From Pseudomonas sp. JQ170C (GTDB lineage Bacteria; Pseudomonadota; Gammaproteobacteria; Pseudomonadales; Pseudomonadaceae), in assembly GCF_035581345.1 (NCBI RefSeq), contig NZ_CP141608.1, forward strand, positions 496,001 through 560,000: DNA of 64,000 nt, written 5' to 3'. The notes beneath the pieces were generated by a model. It did no database searches and was not told the DNA's origin. It saw only the letters and a list, made by a program, of their open reading frames with translations. The position numbers and the translations under genes were made by a program. How positions within the stretch are numbered: position 1 is the stretch's first letter; the number at the start of each line of letters is the position of its first letter. Of the stretch, positions 23,693 through 33,712 are shown piece by piece.

Positions 23693-24175
23693 TCAGAAAC
23701 CGCGCCGGATCTTGGCCTTGAGGTCGGCGTGGAAAAAGTCGGCATTGGCGCGGTTGGTGGCTTGGGCGTCGGGGTCTTCACGGGTGATCGAGCGCTTGAA
23801 GGTCCGTTCATCGTGGTAGGCATGCACAAACAGATCGATATGCTCGCGTGCGGTCATGATCGGCCATTTCTCCAGATAACCCGATGGCGCGTTACCTGCG
23901 TACTGGTACAACGAAATGCGCCTGTTGGTCAGGGTGCCGGCGCCCAGTTGGAAGGGCAGCCACCAGGCATGGGGCGTGTCGTGCGAGAGCACCACGATCA
24001 GATGGCTGCAGTTGCTGACATGGCGGGTGATAAGGCTGCAGATTGCGTCGGTGGTCTGTTGATCGTCGTTGTCGAACAGGTCCAGCTGCGTGGCGATACC
24101 TTCGAGCTTCAGGCGTTCGTTGATGGTGAAGGCGTCGAGCCGATCACTGTGGCGATAGCTGATAAAAACAGGCAT
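23693..24175 (-). CDS. Lone TIR domain protein
   Basis: A 160-residue protein made of one TIR-like domain (residues 1-120): it opens with PVFISYRHSDR, the beta-A/box 1 pattern, followed by AFTINERLKLEGIATQLDLF and SHLIVVLSHDTPHAWWLPFQ. Bacterial TIR domains often cleave NAD in antiphage or virulence settings. The position that normally carries the catalytic Glu (WW-x-P-x-E) reads Gln76, so NADase activity is doubtful. A strong ribosome site, GGAGGG, lies about 9 bases upstream of ATG 24175, which fixes the start. It sits alone between motB and rsgA with no sensor or partner gene in view, and looks like an accessory insertion. Function unknown. Confidence 0.75.
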   Translation of the reverse strand: MPVFISYRHSDRLDAFTINERLKLEGIATQLDLFDNDDQQTTDAICSLITRHVSNCSHLIVVLSHDTPHAWWLPFQLGAGTLTNRRISLYQYAGNAPSGYLEKWPIMTAREHIDLFVHAYHDERTFKRSITREDPDAQATNRANADFFHADLKAKIRRGF

Positions 24176-24402
24176 CAGAAGCACCCTCCGGGCAAGGCGG
24201 AGAGACAGCGAATGGGCAGGGGTTGGATTGTCATAGTTGATTCCTTTCATGCACAGGGCACGGGGTGGCTCGCTCGGTGATGGCGAATCTGAAAGGTGAC
24301 AATCTGCGAAAGTATTTCTGGCAGCAAGGGACCACGGCGAATAAGGAATTGTCCCGCAGTGAACGGTAATTTTCCCTACAAAAAGTCCGCGCTTTTTGCG
24401 AG

Positions 24403-24425
24403 GTGAGGCTCGTTGTGAGCCTCAC
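24403..24425 (-). terminator. Hairpin after rsgA
   Basis: GTGAGGCTC (24403-24411) pairs perfectly with GAGCCTCAC (24417-24425) around a five-base loop, 17 bases beyond the rsgA stop on the minus strand. The 190 bases up to the TIR gene start hold nothing else recognised. Confidence 0.6.
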
Positions 24426-24441
24426 CCGGCGACTGAAAGTT

Positions 24442-25473
24442 TCAGTATGTGTCTTGAGGCAGGCTGGCGATGATCGAGCGGTAGCTGTTCATGCGCTGTT
24501 GTTGCACGCGACCGTCTTCCAGGGCCTTGAGCAGTGCGCAACCGGGTTCGCGATCGTGCTTGCAGTCGCGAAAGCGACACGTGCCAATCAGGTCGTTGAA
24601 CTCGATAAACCCGGCCTCGACATCGGCCCGGCTGACGTGGCCCAGGCCAAACTCGCGGATACCGGGGGAGTCGATCAGCTCGCCGCCGCCGGGGAAGTGG
24701 TACAGGCGCGCGGTGGTGGTGGTGTGGGTGCCCTGGCCGGACCACTCGGACAAGTCACCGACGCGGGTCTGCACTTCGGGCAGCAGGCTGTTGACCAGCG
24801 ATGACTTGCCGACACCCGACTGGCCAACGAACACACTGATATGGCCATCCAGGCGTGCTTGCAGCTGCTGCATGCCGTCGCCGTGGTGGGCCGAAACTTC
24901 CAGGATCGGGTAGCCCAGCTGTCGATACACCGCCAGCAGCGCGTTGAGCGCCGGGGCGTTCTCCTCGTTGATCAGGTCGGCCTTGTTCAGCAGCAGCAAC
25001 GGATGAATACCGGCATGCTCGGCAGCGACCAGGTAGCGGTCGATCAAGTTGGCGTGAGGTTCGGGGGCCGGGGCGAAGACAATCACGATCAGGTCGACGT
25101 TGGCCGCCACCGGCTTGAGTTGGCCGCGGCTGTCGGGCCGGCACAGCTCGGTGCTGCGTGGCATCTGCGCAACGATCACACCGATGCCCTGGTTGCCGGC
25201 GCGCCAGACGACACGGTCGCCGGTGACCAACGCTGGCAGGTTGGCGCGCAAGTGGCAGCGGAACACCTGGCCGGCACCCTCGCCATCCTGGGCCTCGACC
25301 TCGACCTGCACGCCAAAGTGGGCGATGACCAGGCCGAGTTGCTCCGGCCCCAGGTCGCCGCCTTCGAGCTCCTTCAGGGTCTGTTGTTCGCGTTTGGCGG
25401 CGCGGGCAGCGCGTTCACCCTGGATTTTTTCGATCCGCCAGTTTTGGCGGCGATTGAGCTGGCGTTTGGCCAT
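24442..25473 (-). CDS. rsgA: Ribosome small-subunit GTPase RsgA
   Basis: Circularly permuted GTPase that assists late maturation of the 30S subunit. The 343-residue protein has an OB-fold (about 40-110), the permuted G motifs in the order NKAD (G4), [10 protein letters not shown] (G1) and DSPG (G3), and a C-terminal zinc motif [15 protein letters not shown] basic N-terminus ([13 protein letters not shown]) is typical of pseudomonad RsgA and shows that ATG 25473 is the start, with GGA about 9 bases upstream. It diverges from orn, the conserved pairing in gammaproteobacteria. Confidence 0.96.
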   Translation of the reverse strand: MAKRQLNRRQNWRIEKIQGERAARAAKREQQTLKELEGGDLGPEQLGLVIAHFGVQVEVEAQDGEGAGQVFRCHLRANLPALVTGDRVVWRAGNQGIGVIVAQMPRSTELCRPDSRGQLKPVAANVDLIVIVFAPAPEPHANLIDRYLVAAEHAGIHPLLLLNKADLINEENAPALNALLAVYRQLGYPILEVSAHHGDGMQQLQARLDGHISVFVGQSGVGKSSLVNSLLPEVQTRVGDLSEWSGQGTHTTTTARLYHFPGGGELIDSPGIREFGLGHVSRADVEAGFIEFNDLIGTCRFRDCKHDREPGCALLKALEDGRVQQQRMNSYRSIIASLPQDTY

Positions 25474-25564
25474 GAAGGTTCCGTGTTCGGCATGCATTAT
25501 TAAACGGCGAGGAGTTTAGCACGCTCCACTAGGCTAAACTGCGCACCTACCGAGGAGCAGAATC

Positions 25565-26107
25565 ATGCAGAACCCACAGAACCTGATCTGGATCGATCTG
25601 GAAATGACCGGCCTGGATCCGGACCATGACGTCATCATCGAGATGGCGACCATTGTCACCGACAGCGACCTGAACACCCTGGCCGAAGGTCCGGTAATTG
25701 CCATTCATCACAGCGATGAAGTGCTGGCGCGCATGGACGACTGGAACACCCGTACCCACGGCGCCTCGGGCCTGACCCAACGGGTCAAGGGCAGCAAGGT
25801 CAGCATGGCCGAAGCCGAAGCCCAGACCATTGCCTTCCTCGAGCAATGGGTGCCCAAGGGCAAGTCGCCGATCTGCGGCAACAGCATCTGCCAGGATCGC
25901 CGCTTCCTGTATCGCCATATGCGCAACCTGGAAAACTACTTTCACTACCGCAACCTTGATGTTTCCACCCTCAAGGAGCTGGCCGCGCGCTGGGCGCCAG
26001 AGGTTCGCGACAGCTTCAAGAAGGGTGGCACCCACCTGGCACTGGACGACATCCGCGAATCGATCAACGAATTGCGCCACTATCGCGAGCACTTCATCAA
26101 GTTCTGA
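25565..26107 (+). CDS. orn: Oligoribonuclease Orn
   Basis: DEDDh 3-prime to 5-prime exonuclease that degrades 2- to 5-base RNAs, including pGpG from cyclic-di-GMP breakdown in pseudomonads. The 180-residue product has the four motif regions: [11 protein letters not shown] (Asp and Glu), [10 protein letters not shown] and [10 protein letters not shown] (final Asp and His region), in a protein of exactly the expected size. ATG 25565 follows GAGGAGCAGAATC. It diverges from rsgA. Confidence 0.97.
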   Translation: MQNPQNLIWIDLEMTGLDPDHDVIIEMATIVTDSDLNTLAEGPVIAIHHSDEVLARMDDWNTRTHGASGLTQRVKGSKVSMAEAEAQTIAFLEQWVPKGKSPICGNSICQDRRFLYRHMRNLENYFHYRNLDVSTLKELAARWAPEVRDSFKKGGTHLALDDIRESINELRHYREHFIKF

Positions 26108-26207
26108 CGGCGTCGGCGCTGGGTTGTACAGACAATCCATGCGGCGCCCCCTTTTGGTGCCTGAGGCAACTGGGTAGACTGCGCGCCCCCTTGCACGGAT
26201 CTGCGCC

Positions 26208-26819
26208 ATGTTGTTGATGCTCTATCTCATTGCAATCACCGCCGAAGCCATGACGGGCGCGTTGTCTGCGGGACGACGTGGCATGGATTGGTTCGGCGTA
26301 GTGTTGATCGCCTGTATCACTGCCTTGGGCGGTGGTTCGGTACGCGACGTGCTGCTGGGGCATTACCCGCTGACCTGGGTAAAACACCCGGAGTACCTGG
26401 TACTGACCAGTTTTGCCGCGTTGATGACGATCTTCATTGCGCCGCTGATGCGCCATTTGCGCTCATTGTTCCTGGTGCTCGATGCGCTGGGGCTGGTGGC
26501 CTTTACCCTGATTGGCTGCATGACGGCGCTGGAGATGGGCCAGGGCATGCTGGTGGCATCGATCAGCGGGGTGATCACCGGGGTGTTTGGCGGCATTCTG
26601 CGGGATATTTTCTGCAACGATATTCCACTGATCTTCCGTCGCGAGCTCTATGCCAGTGTGTCGTTTGCCGCGGCCTGGTTCTACCTGGGGTGCGTCTATT
26701 TCAAGGTGCCGGGCGAGCAGGCCATCCTGCTGACGCTATTTGGTGGGCTGCTGCTGCGTCTGCTGGCCATTCGGTTCCGCTGGGAAATGCCGAAGTTCCA
26801 TTACAACGACGAGCATTGA
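26208..26819 (+). CDS. TRIC-type (UPF0126) membrane protein
   Basis: Inner-membrane protein of 203 residues with about seven membrane segments and the duplicated glycine-rich motifs of the UPF0126/TRIC family: ITALGGGSVRDVLLG in the first half and ITGVFGGILRDIFCND in the second. Prokaryotic TRIC homologues form trimeric monovalent-cation channels; YicG is the E. coli relative. It sits alone on the plus strand between orn and the convergent queG. Confidence 0.9.
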   Translation: MLLMLYLIAITAEAMTGALSAGRRGMDWFGVVLIACITALGGGSVRDVLLGHYPLTWVKHPEYLVLTSFAALMTIFIAPLMRHLRSLFLVLDALGLVAFTLIGCMTALEMGQGMLVASISGVITGVFGGILRDIFCNDIPLIFRRELYASVSFAAAWFYLGCVYFKVPGEQAILLTLFGGLLLRLLAIRFRWEMPKFHYNDEH

Positions 26820-26825
26820 GAAATT

Positions 26826-26872
26826 GCGGGGCAAGCCCGCTCCTACGATGTGGGGGCGAGCTTGCCCCGCGA
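26826..26872. repeat. REP palindrome overlapping the queG 3-prime end
   Basis: GCGGGGCAAGCCCGCTCCTA and, 7 bases later, GGGGGCGAGCTTGCCCCGCG form an inverted REP pair. The right arm and loop (26843-26872) are read as the last codons and stop of queG. Confidence 0.85.
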
Positions 26873-27928
26873 TGCGTGTTGCTCGAGCGCCCACTGCACA
26901 TGCTCCTGCACCAGCTCCGACGGATAGTCCAGTCGCGCCCTCAGTGCTTCCAGCACCGGTATGGTCGAAGGTGCATTCCCCAGGCCCACCGCCAGGTTGC
27001 GTAACCAGCGCTCGTAGCCTGCACGGCGCAACGGTGAACCCTCGGTGTTGCTGAGGAACGTAGCCTCATCCCACATGAACAACTCGGCAAGCCCGGCGTT
27101 ATCCAGGTTGTGTCGGGGTTTGAAGTCGTTCTCGGCGGACGGCCGGGCGAAGCGGTTCCAGGGGCAAACGATCTGGCAGTCATCGCAGCCGAACACGCGG
27201 TTGCCGATCAGGGCGCGCAGCTCTTCGGGAATGGCGCTTTTGAGCTCGATGGTCAGGTAGGAAATGCAGCGCCGCGCGTCCAATACATACGGGCCGACGA
27301 ACGCCTGGGTCGGGCAGATATCCAGGCAGGCGCTGCAGCGCCCACAATGCTCGCTGACCTGGGGCGGGTCGACGGGTAACGGCAGGTCGACGAACAGCTC
27401 GCTGAGGAAGAAGTAGCTCCCGGCCTTGCGGTTGAGCAGCAAGGTGTTCTTGCCGATCCAACCCAGGCCGGCCTGCTCGGCAATGGCTTTCTCCAGTACC
27501 GGGGCGCTATCGACAAAGGCGCGGAAGCCGAAGGGGCCGATTGCTTGCTGGATTCGCTCGGCCAAGTGCTGCACGCGCTTGCGGATCAGCTTGTGATAAT
27601 CGCGCCCCAGGGCGTAGCGGGATACATAGGCTTTCTCGGGATGTGCCAGTTGCTCGGCCATCCGGGTGTCGCCGGGCAAGTAGTCCATGCGCAGCGACAC
27701 CACGCGCAGTGTGCCCGGCACCAATTGGTCGGGATGCGAGCGTTTGCTGCCATGGGCGCCCATGTATTCCATCTCGCCGTGATAGCCGGCTTGCAGCCAG
27801 CGCTCAAGGTGCTGCTCGTGCTCGGCCAGGTCCACCCCGGCGATGCCGACATGGGCAAAGCCGAGTTCTTTGCCCCAATCCTTGATCGATTGGGCCAGTG
27901 CGGGAAGATCGGGGGTAGCAGCAGGCAT
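26843..27928 (-). CDS. queG: Epoxyqueuosine reductase QueG
   Basis: Last enzyme of queuosine synthesis: cobalamin-dependent reduction of epoxyqueuosine in tRNA. The 361-residue protein has the DUF1730 domain (residues about 50-140) and two ferredoxin-like cluster motifs, CGRCSACLDICP and CDDCQIVCPWN, then a HEAT-like C-terminal region (YERWLRNLAVGLGNA, VQEHVQWALEQH). The final residues (HASRGKLAPTS) and the TAG stop are encoded by REP sequence, so the native C-terminus was probably shorter or different. ATG 27928 begins MPAATPDLPALAQ. It diverges from nnrD. Confidence 0.95.
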   Translation of the reverse strand: MPAATPDLPALAQSIKDWGKELGFAHVGIAGVDLAEHEQHLERWLQAGYHGEMEYMGAHGSKRSHPDQLVPGTLRVVSLRMDYLPGDTRMAEQLAHPEKAYVSRYALGRDYHKLIRKRVQHLAERIQQAIGPFGFRAFVDSAPVLEKAIAEQAGLGWIGKNTLLLNRKAGSYFFLSELFVDLPLPVDPPQVSEHCGRCSACLDICPTQAFVGPYVLDARRCISYLTIELKSAIPEELRALIGNRVFGCDDCQIVCPWNRFARPSAENDFKPRHNLDNAGLAELFMWDEATFLSNTEGSPLRRAGYERWLRNLAVGLGNAPSTIPVLEALRARLDYPSELVQEHVQWALEQHASRGKLAPTS

Positions 27929-27991
27929 GGGAAATAAGGCAACGCAGACTCAGGTGCGTATAATTCTGCCAGACATCGGAGCCTTTGACCC

Positions 27992-28852
27992 ATGCCTCAG
28001 ACCAAACACCCCCAAACCCAGCCGCAGTTGCTGACCAGCCGCAGCCTCGCCCGGTTGCCACCCCGTGCGCTGGCAGCCCAGAAAGGTGACTTCGGTCACG
28101 TGCTGGTGGTCGGCGGCGACCGGGGCACCGGCGGAGCGGTCCTGCTCAGCGCCGAGGCTGCATTGCGCTGTGGTGCCGGGCTGGTATCGCTGGCTACCCG
28201 AAGCGAGCAGGTGCCTGCGGCCCTGGCGCGGTTGCCTGAGGTGATGAGCCTTGGTGTTCACTCCGCCAACCAGCTAATGACGCCCATCGAGCGCGCGTCG
28301 GTGCTGGTGGTCGGGCCGGGCCTGGGGCAGGCGGCCTGGGGACGTAGCCTGTTGTCGGCAGTCGCCAATGCCGAGGTGCCGCAAGTATGGGACGCCGATG
28401 CCTTGAACCTGCTGGCCCGGGCACCACTGCCGCTGCCCGCGGGTTCGATGATCACGCCGCACCCGGGGGAGGCAGCACGGCTGCTGGGGATCTCTACCGA
28501 GGCCGTCCAGGCGGACCGTCCAGGGGCCGCGCGCAAACTGGCGCGCAAATATGCGGTCGTATGTGTGCTCAAGGGCGCAGGCACCCTGGTGGCCGACCCG
28601 ACCGGGCAATTGGCGCTCTGCGAACGCGGGCATCCAGCCATGGCCGGTGCAGGCCTGGGGGATGTCCTGAGTGGGGTGTTGGGCGCCCTGTTGGCCCAGA
28701 AGATGTCGAGCTGGGACGCAGCGTGCCTGGGGGTCTGGCTGCATGCCTGTGCCGGTCAACGGCTGGGGGCGCAAGGCCGTGGGCTGGCGGCCAGTGATCT
28801 GGTCCCGGCCATTCGTCATTTATTGGAGGAGCATTCAGCGTGTCAGGTGTAA
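27992..28852 (+). CDS. nnrD: ADP-dependent NAD(P)H-hydrate dehydratase
   Basis: Repairs hydrated NADH and NADPH. The 286-residue protein is a single ribokinase-like domain with HVLVVGGDRGTGGAVLLSAEA, WDADALNLLA, TPHPGEAARLL and the catalytic GAGLGDVLSGVLGA (Asp in GxGD). E. coli Nnr fuses this domain to an N-terminal epimerase (NnrE); that domain is absent here, and the 63-base gap to queG leaves no room for it, so the epimerase must be elsewhere. The gene overlaps tsaE by 13 bases, keeping the nnr-tsaE-amiB-mutL order of enterobacteria. Confidence 0.93.
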   Translation: MPQTKHPQTQPQLLTSRSLARLPPRALAAQKGDFGHVLVVGGDRGTGGAVLLSAEAALRCGAGLVSLATRSEQVPAALARLPEVMSLGVHSANQLMTPIERASVLVVGPGLGQAAWGRSLLSAVANAEVPQVWDADALNLLARAPLPLPAGSMITPHPGEAARLLGISTEAVQADRPGAARKLARKYAVVCVLKGAGTLVADPTGQLALCERGHPAMAGAGLGDVLSGVLGALLAQKMSSWDAACLGVWLHACAGQRLGAQGRGLAASDLVPAIRHLLEEHSACQV

Positions 28853-29310
28853 CCCTGTTTTTGGCCGACGAAGAGGCCATGGTCCGCTTCGGCGCCCGCA
28901 TTGCCGAGGTGACCAAAGGTCACGGCGTGATATTTCTAGAAGGGGACCTGGGGGCGGGCAAGACCACCCTGTCGCGGGGCATCATTCGTGGCCTCGGGCA
29001 CACTGGCGCAGTAAAAAGCCCGACCTTCACAGTGGTAGAGCCCTACGAGATTGGCGAGGTGCGAGCCTTCCATTTCGACCTCTACCGCCTGGTCGATCCG
29101 GAGGAACTGGAGTTCATGGGCATCCGTGACTATTTCGAGGGCGATGCGCTGTGCCTGTTTGAATGGCCCCAAAACGGGGCGGGTGTTTTGCCAAAGCCCG
29201 ACCTGACCATTACCATAAGCCCCCAGGCGAGCGGTCGTTCGCTTAACCTGTCGCCGCAGGGGGCACGTGGCGAAGCCTGGTGTGCCGCTCTGGCCTTGGA
29301 ATTCAAATAG
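28840..29310 (+). CDS. tsaE: tRNA threonylcarbamoyladenosine biosynthesis ATPase TsaE
   Basis: Small ATPase that powers t6A synthesis with TsaB and TsaD. The 156-residue product has the Walker A motif EGDLGAGKTTLSRG, the switch-like segment KSPTFTVVEPYE and FHFDLYRL, with the essential LFEWPQNG Trp region. The GTG start at 28840 has an excellent site (GGAGGA, 28825-28830) 9 bases upstream and lies inside the end of nnrD, so the two are probably coupled. Confidence 0.96.
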   Translation: MSGVTLFLADEEAMVRFGARIAEVTKGHGVIFLEGDLGAGKTTLSRGIIRGLGHTGAVKSPTFTVVEPYEIGEVRAFHFDLYRLVDPEELEFMGIRDYFEGDALCLFEWPQNGAGVLPKPDLTITISPQASGRSLNLSPQGARGEAWCAALALEFK

Positions 29311-29325
29311 AAAATGGGGATAGGT

Positions 29326-30738
29326 ATGCGCATTCGCGCACTGGTTGCGGTCGTAGGATTGCTGCTTACGGCGGTAACTGTTGATGCACTGGCCGTCACG
29401 CAAGTCAAAAGTATGCGTTTGTGGCGAGCGCCGGATAACACACGGCTGGTGTTCGACCTCTCCGGTCCTGTGCAGCACAGCGTCTTTACGCTGACGGCAC
29501 CCGATCGCCTGGTCATCGACATCAATGGCGCGACCCTGGCGGCCCCGTTGACGGTCTCGACCTCCAATACCCCGATTACCAGCGTGCGCTCGGCCCAGCG
29601 CACGCCTACCGACCTGCGCGTGGTGATCGACCTGAACAAGTCGGTCACTCCCAAGAGCTTTACCCTTGCACCCAACGCCCAGTATGGCAATCGTTTGGTC
29701 GTCGACCTGTTCGACCAGGCTGCCGACGCCGTTTCGCCGCCGCCAACCCCTCCGGTCGCCACCACCCCGGCGGTGCCTGTGACGCCTACTCAGCCGGCGA
29801 TCAAGCTGACCCCCGTGCCCAATGGCAAGCGTGACATTGTCATCGCCATCGACGCCGGTCACGGCGGCGAAGACCCGGGGGCTTCAGGCTCCAGGGGCCA
29901 GCATGAGAAAGACATCGTGCTGTCGATCGCCAAGGAGCTGCAGCGCCAGATCAATGGTGAGAAAGGCTATCGCGCCGAACTGACCCGTACGGGCGACTAC
30001 TTCATTCCGCTGCGCAAGCGCACCGAGATTGCCCGCAAGAAGGGCGCTGACCTGTTTATCTCGATCCACGCCGATGCCGCGCCCTCCAAGGCCGCTTTCG
30101 GTGCCTCGGTGTTTGCTCTCTCTGATCGTGGCGCTACCTCGGAAACCGCGCGGTGGCTGGCGGACAGTGAAAACCGCTCGGACCTGATCGGGGGCGCCGG
30201 CAACGTCAGCCTGGACGACAAGGACCGCATGCTCGCCGGCGTGCTTCTTGACCTGTCGATGACCGCCTCGCTGAGTTCGAGCCTGAACGTCGGGCAAAAG
30301 GTGCTGGGCAACATGGGCCGAGTCACGCCGCTGCACAAGCGCCGAGTTGAGCAAGCAGGCTTCATGGTGCTGAAGTCTCCGGATATTCCGTCGATCCTGG
30401 TCGAAACCGGCTTTATCTCCAACGCCAACGAAGCAGCCAAACTGGCCACCGCGAGCCACCAGCAATCCCTGGCCCGCTCGATCCACAGTGGCGTGCGGCA
30501 GTTCTTCCAGCAGAACCCGCCACCCGGCACCTATATCGCGTTCTTGCGTGACAGCGGCAAGATCGCCCAGGGGCCACGCGAACATAGCGTGCGCCCGGGT
30601 GAAACCCTGGCCATGATTGCCGTGCGCTATCAGGTCAGCGTCAGCAGCCTGCGCAGCGCCAACAACCTCAAGAGCGATGAGCTCAAGGTTGGGCAGGCTC
30701 TGAACATTCCGACGACTGCCCTGGCGGCCCAGCAATGA
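29326..30738 (+). CDS. amiB: N-acetylmuramoyl-L-alanine amidase AmiB
   Basis: Periplasmic amidase that cuts septal peptidoglycan during cell separation. The 470-residue precursor has a signal peptide ([23 protein letters not shown]), an AMIN septum-targeting domain (about 25-125), a Pro/Thr-rich linker, the Amidase_3 zinc domain (about 165-395: [31 protein letters not shown]) and a C-terminal LysM domain (about 420-466). The ATG at 29326 is preferred because GGGGATAGGT precedes it; the ATG at 29314 has none. It overlaps mutL by four bases. Confidence 0.94.
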   Translation: MRIRALVAVVGLLLTAVTVDALAVTQVKSMRLWRAPDNTRLVFDLSGPVQHSVFTLTAPDRLVIDINGATLAAPLTVSTSNTPITSVRSAQRTPTDLRVVIDLNKSVTPKSFTLAPNAQYGNRLVVDLFDQAADAVSPPPTPPVATTPAVPVTPTQPAIKLTPVPNGKRDIVIAIDAGHGGEDPGASGSRGQHEKDIVLSIAKELQRQINGEKGYRAELTRTGDYFIPLRKRTEIARKKGADLFISIHADAAPSKAAFGASVFALSDRGATSETARWLADSENRSDLIGGAGNVSLDDKDRMLAGVLLDLSMTASLSSSLNVGQKVLGNMGRVTPLHKRRVEQAGFMVLKSPDIPSILVETGFISNANEAAKLATASHQQSLARSIHSGVRQFFQQNPPPGTYIAFLRDSGKIAQGPREHSVRPGETLAMIAVRYQVSVSSLRSANNLKSDELKVGQALNIPTTALAAQQ

Positions 30739-32642
30739 CCGACAGCGCCCGGATCGAACTGCTCAGCCCGCGGCTGGCGAACCAGATCGCCGCCGGCGAG
30801 GTGGTCGAGCGCCCTGCATCGGTGATCAAGGAACTGCTGGAAAACAGCCTGGACTCCGGTGCCCGGCGCATTGATGTGGAAGTGGAGCAGGGCGGCGTCA
30901 AGCTGCTGCGAGTACGCGACGACGGCAGCGGCATTGCTGCCGATGACCTGCCGCTGGCCCTGGCCCGTCACGCCACCAGCAAAATTCGCGATCTTGAGGA
31001 CCTGGAGCGGGTCATGAGCCTGGGTTTCCGGGGTGAAGCCCTGGCCTCGATCAGCTCGGTGGCGCGCCTGACCCTGACTTCGCGCACGCGCGACGCCGAG
31101 CAGGCCTGGCAGGTGGAAACCGAAGGCCGCGACATGGCCCCGCGCGTGCAACCGGCGGCCCACCCGGTGGGTACTTCGGTGGAAGTGCGCGACCTGTTCT
31201 TCAATACCCCGGCCCGCCGCAAGTTCCTCAAGACCGAAAAAACCGAATTCGATCACCTGCAGGAAGTGATCCGGCGCCTGGCGCTGGCGCGTTTCGACGT
31301 GGGGTTTCACCTGCGTCACAACGGCAAGAGCATCCTCAGCCTGCACGAGGCCCATGACGACACGGCCCGTGCCCGGCGAGTGGCAGCGATCTGCGGCCCG
31401 GGTTTCCTTGAGCAGGCCCTGCCGATCGAAATCGAGCGCAATGGTTTGCACCTCTGGGGTTGGGTAGGCTTGCCGACGTTTTCGCGTAGCCAGGCCGATC
31501 TGCAGTACTTCTTCGTCAATGGCCGCGCCGTGCGCGACAAGCTGGTCGCCCACGCGGTGCGCCAGGCTTATCGTGACGTGTTGTTCAACGGCCGGCATCC
31601 CACCTTTGTGCTGTTTTTGGAGGTCGATCCCACCGGGGTCGATGTCAATGTGCACCCCACCAAGCACGAAGTCCGCTTTCGTGACGGGCGCATGGTCCAT
31701 GACTTTCTCTACGGCACCCTGCACCGAGCCCTGGCGGATGTGCGCCCTGAAGACCAGCTGGCAGCGCCCGCGGCGACCAGCGAGATCATTCGCCCCAGCG
31801 GCATCCAGGCGGGTGAGTTCGGTCCCCAGGGCGAAATGCGCCTGGCGGCCAACCTGCTTGAGCAGCCGGTTGCCGAACCCGGAATGCGCCCGATGGCTGG
31901 CAGCGGTGCTGCTGGATCGGGGGCAGGCTATCAATACCAGTACACTCCGCGCCCGGCCCAGGCCGTCCCGGCTGCCGAGGCGCAGAGTGTCTACCGTGAA
32001 TTCTTCGCCCCGCTCAATGACGCGACACCCGCCGCGTTGCCTGAGGGGCAGGGTGATGTCCCGCCGCTGGGTTATGCCCTGGCCCAACTCAAGGGCATCT
32101 ATATCCTTGCCGAAAACGCCGTGGGTCTGGTGCTGGTAGACATGCATGCGGCCCACGAGCGCATCATGTACGAGCGCCTGAAGGTGGCGATGGCCAGCGA
32201 AGGCCTCAGTGGCCAGCCGCTGCTGGTGCCGGAGTCCCTGGCCTTGAGCCAGCGTGAAGCCGATTGCGCCGAAGAGCACGCCGAGTGGTTCCAGCGCCTG
32301 GGCTTCGAGTTGCAGCGCCTGGGCCCGGAAAGCCTGGCGATCCGGCAGATCCCGGCGCTGCTCAAGCAGGCCGAGGCCAATCGGCTGGTTCAGGATGTTC
32401 TGGCCGACCTGATGGAATACGGCACCAGTGACCGTATCCAGGCCCACTTGAACGAACTGCTTGGCACCATGGCTTGCCACGGCGCTATTCGCGCCAACCG
32501 ACGCCTGGCCGTGGCCGAGATGAACGGACTGTTGCGCGACATGGAAAACACCGAGCGCAGCGGCCAATGCAACCACGGTCGACCGACCTGGACCCAACTG
32601 GGCCTGGACGATCTGGACAAACTGTTCCTGCGCGGTCGATAA
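30735..32642 (+). CDS. mutL: DNA mismatch repair protein MutL
   Basis: Mismatch-repair ATPase of 635 residues. The N-terminal GHKL domain shows [25 protein letters not shown] and [15 protein letters not shown]. The C-terminal domain contains [12 protein letters not shown] (Asp469), which fits the metal-dependent nicking motif DQHA(x)2E(x)4E, and CNHGRPTW near the end; E. coli MutL lacks the nicking motif, so this protein should cut DNA itself, as shown for P. aeruginosa MutL. Start ATG 30735 overlaps amiB (ATGA); miaA starts one base after the stop. Confidence 0.97.
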   Translation: MTDSARIELLSPRLANQIAAGEVVERPASVIKELLENSLDSGARRIDVEVEQGGVKLLRVRDDGSGIAADDLPLALARHATSKIRDLEDLERVMSLGFRGEALASISSVARLTLTSRTRDAEQAWQVETEGRDMAPRVQPAAHPVGTSVEVRDLFFNTPARRKFLKTEKTEFDHLQEVIRRLALARFDVGFHLRHNGKSILSLHEAHDDTARARRVAAICGPGFLEQALPIEIERNGLHLWGWVGLPTFSRSQADLQYFFVNGRAVRDKLVAHAVRQAYRDVLFNGRHPTFVLFLEVDPTGVDVNVHPTKHEVRFRDGRMVHDFLYGTLHRALADVRPEDQLAAPAATSEIIRPSGIQAGEFGPQGEMRLAANLLEQPVAEPGMRPMAGSGAAGSGAGYQYQYTPRPAQAVPAAEAQSVYREFFAPLNDATPAALPEGQGDVPPLGYALAQLKGIYILAENAVGLVLVDMHAAHERIMYERLKVAMASEGLSGQPLLVPESLALSQREADCAEEHAEWFQRLGFELQRLGPESLAIRQIPALLKQAEANRLVQDVLADLMEYGTSDRIQAHLNELLGTMACHGAIRANRRLAVAEMNGLLRDMENTERSGQCNHGRPTWTQLGLDDLDKLFLRGR

Positions 32643-32643
32643 A

Positions 32644-33615
32644 ATGAGTGGTAAACCTCCCGCAATATTTCTGATGGGCCCGACTGCGGCGGGCAAGACC
32701 GATCTGGCTATCGAACTGACCAAGGTGCTGCCTTGCGAGTTGATCAGTGTCGACTCGGCGCTGGTCTATCGCGGCATGGACATTGGTACGGCCAAGCCCT
32801 CTAAAGAGGTGCTGGCCGCTCATCCACATCGTCTGATCGACATCCTTGACCCGGCTCAGAGCTACTCGGCTGCCGACTTTCGTCGTGACGCCCTTGAGGC
32901 GATGGCTGACATCACTGCGCGGGGCAATATTCCGCTGCTGGTCGGTGGCACCATGCTTTATTACAAGGCGCTGCTTGAAGGTCTGGCTGATATGCCAGCG
33001 GCTGATCCACAGGTGCGTGCGGAACTTGAAGAAGAGGCCGCACGCCTCGGATTGCAGGCGTTGCACGAGCAATTGGCAGCGGTCGACCCTGAATCGGCTG
33101 CAAGGATTCATCCCAACGACCCCCAGCGGCTGATTCGCGCGCTGGAAGTTTACCGGGTCAGTGGCATGAGCATGACCTCACATCGCCAGCGTCAATCCGC
33201 TGAAAGTAGCGCAGCAGGCGCTTCGGGGCAGGGACATTTGCCCTATACTGTCGCCAGCCTGGCCATTGCGCCAAACGATCGTCATGTGTTGCACGAGCGG
33301 ATTGCGTTACGATTCGGGCAAATGCTGGAACAGGGCTTCGTTGACGAGGTCCGATTGCTGCGAGCCAGAAGTGACTTGCACGCGGGGCTGCCGTCTATAC
33401 GGGCGGTTGGTTATCGCCAGGTCTGGGATCACCTTGATGGCAAGTTGACATCGGTGGAGATGAAGGAGCGCGGCATTATTGCTACTCGCCAATTGGCGAA
33501 ACGGCAATTCACTTGGTTGCGTAGTTGGGCTGACCTGCATTGGTTGGATAGCCTGGCTTGCGACAATCTGTCTCGCACCTTGAAATACCTTGGATCGGCC
33601 TCCATATTGAGCTGA
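32644..33615 (+). CDS. miaA: tRNA dimethylallyltransferase MiaA
   Basis: Adds the isopentenyl group to A37 of tRNAs that read UNN codons. The 323-residue protein has the P-loop [14 protein letters not shown], the substrate segment [34 protein letters not shown] and [14 protein letters not shown] near the C-terminus. It begins one base after mutL and precedes hfq by 97 bases, the order of the gammaproteobacterial amiB-mutL-miaA-hfq cluster. Confidence 0.97.
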   Translation: MSGKPPAIFLMGPTAAGKTDLAIELTKVLPCELISVDSALVYRGMDIGTAKPSKEVLAAHPHRLIDILDPAQSYSAADFRRDALEAMADITARGNIPLLVGGTMLYYKALLEGLADMPAADPQVRAELEEEAARLGLQALHEQLAAVDPESAARIHPNDPQRLIRALEVYRVSGMSMTSHRQRQSAESSAAGASGQGHLPYTVASLAIAPNDRHVLHERIALRFGQMLEQGFVDEVRLLRARSDLHAGLPSIRAVGYRQVWDHLDGKLTSVEMKERGIIATRQLAKRQFTWLRSWADLHWLDSLACDNLSRTLKYLGSASILS

Positions 33616-33712
33616 GTCTTTGTAATTGCCGTCTATCCTTGGGGGTGGGGCGGCTTGAGCCATCAGTTTTTCTTTGATTTTTTTACTATTGATCCTTACA
33701 GGAGTGCGGCAT

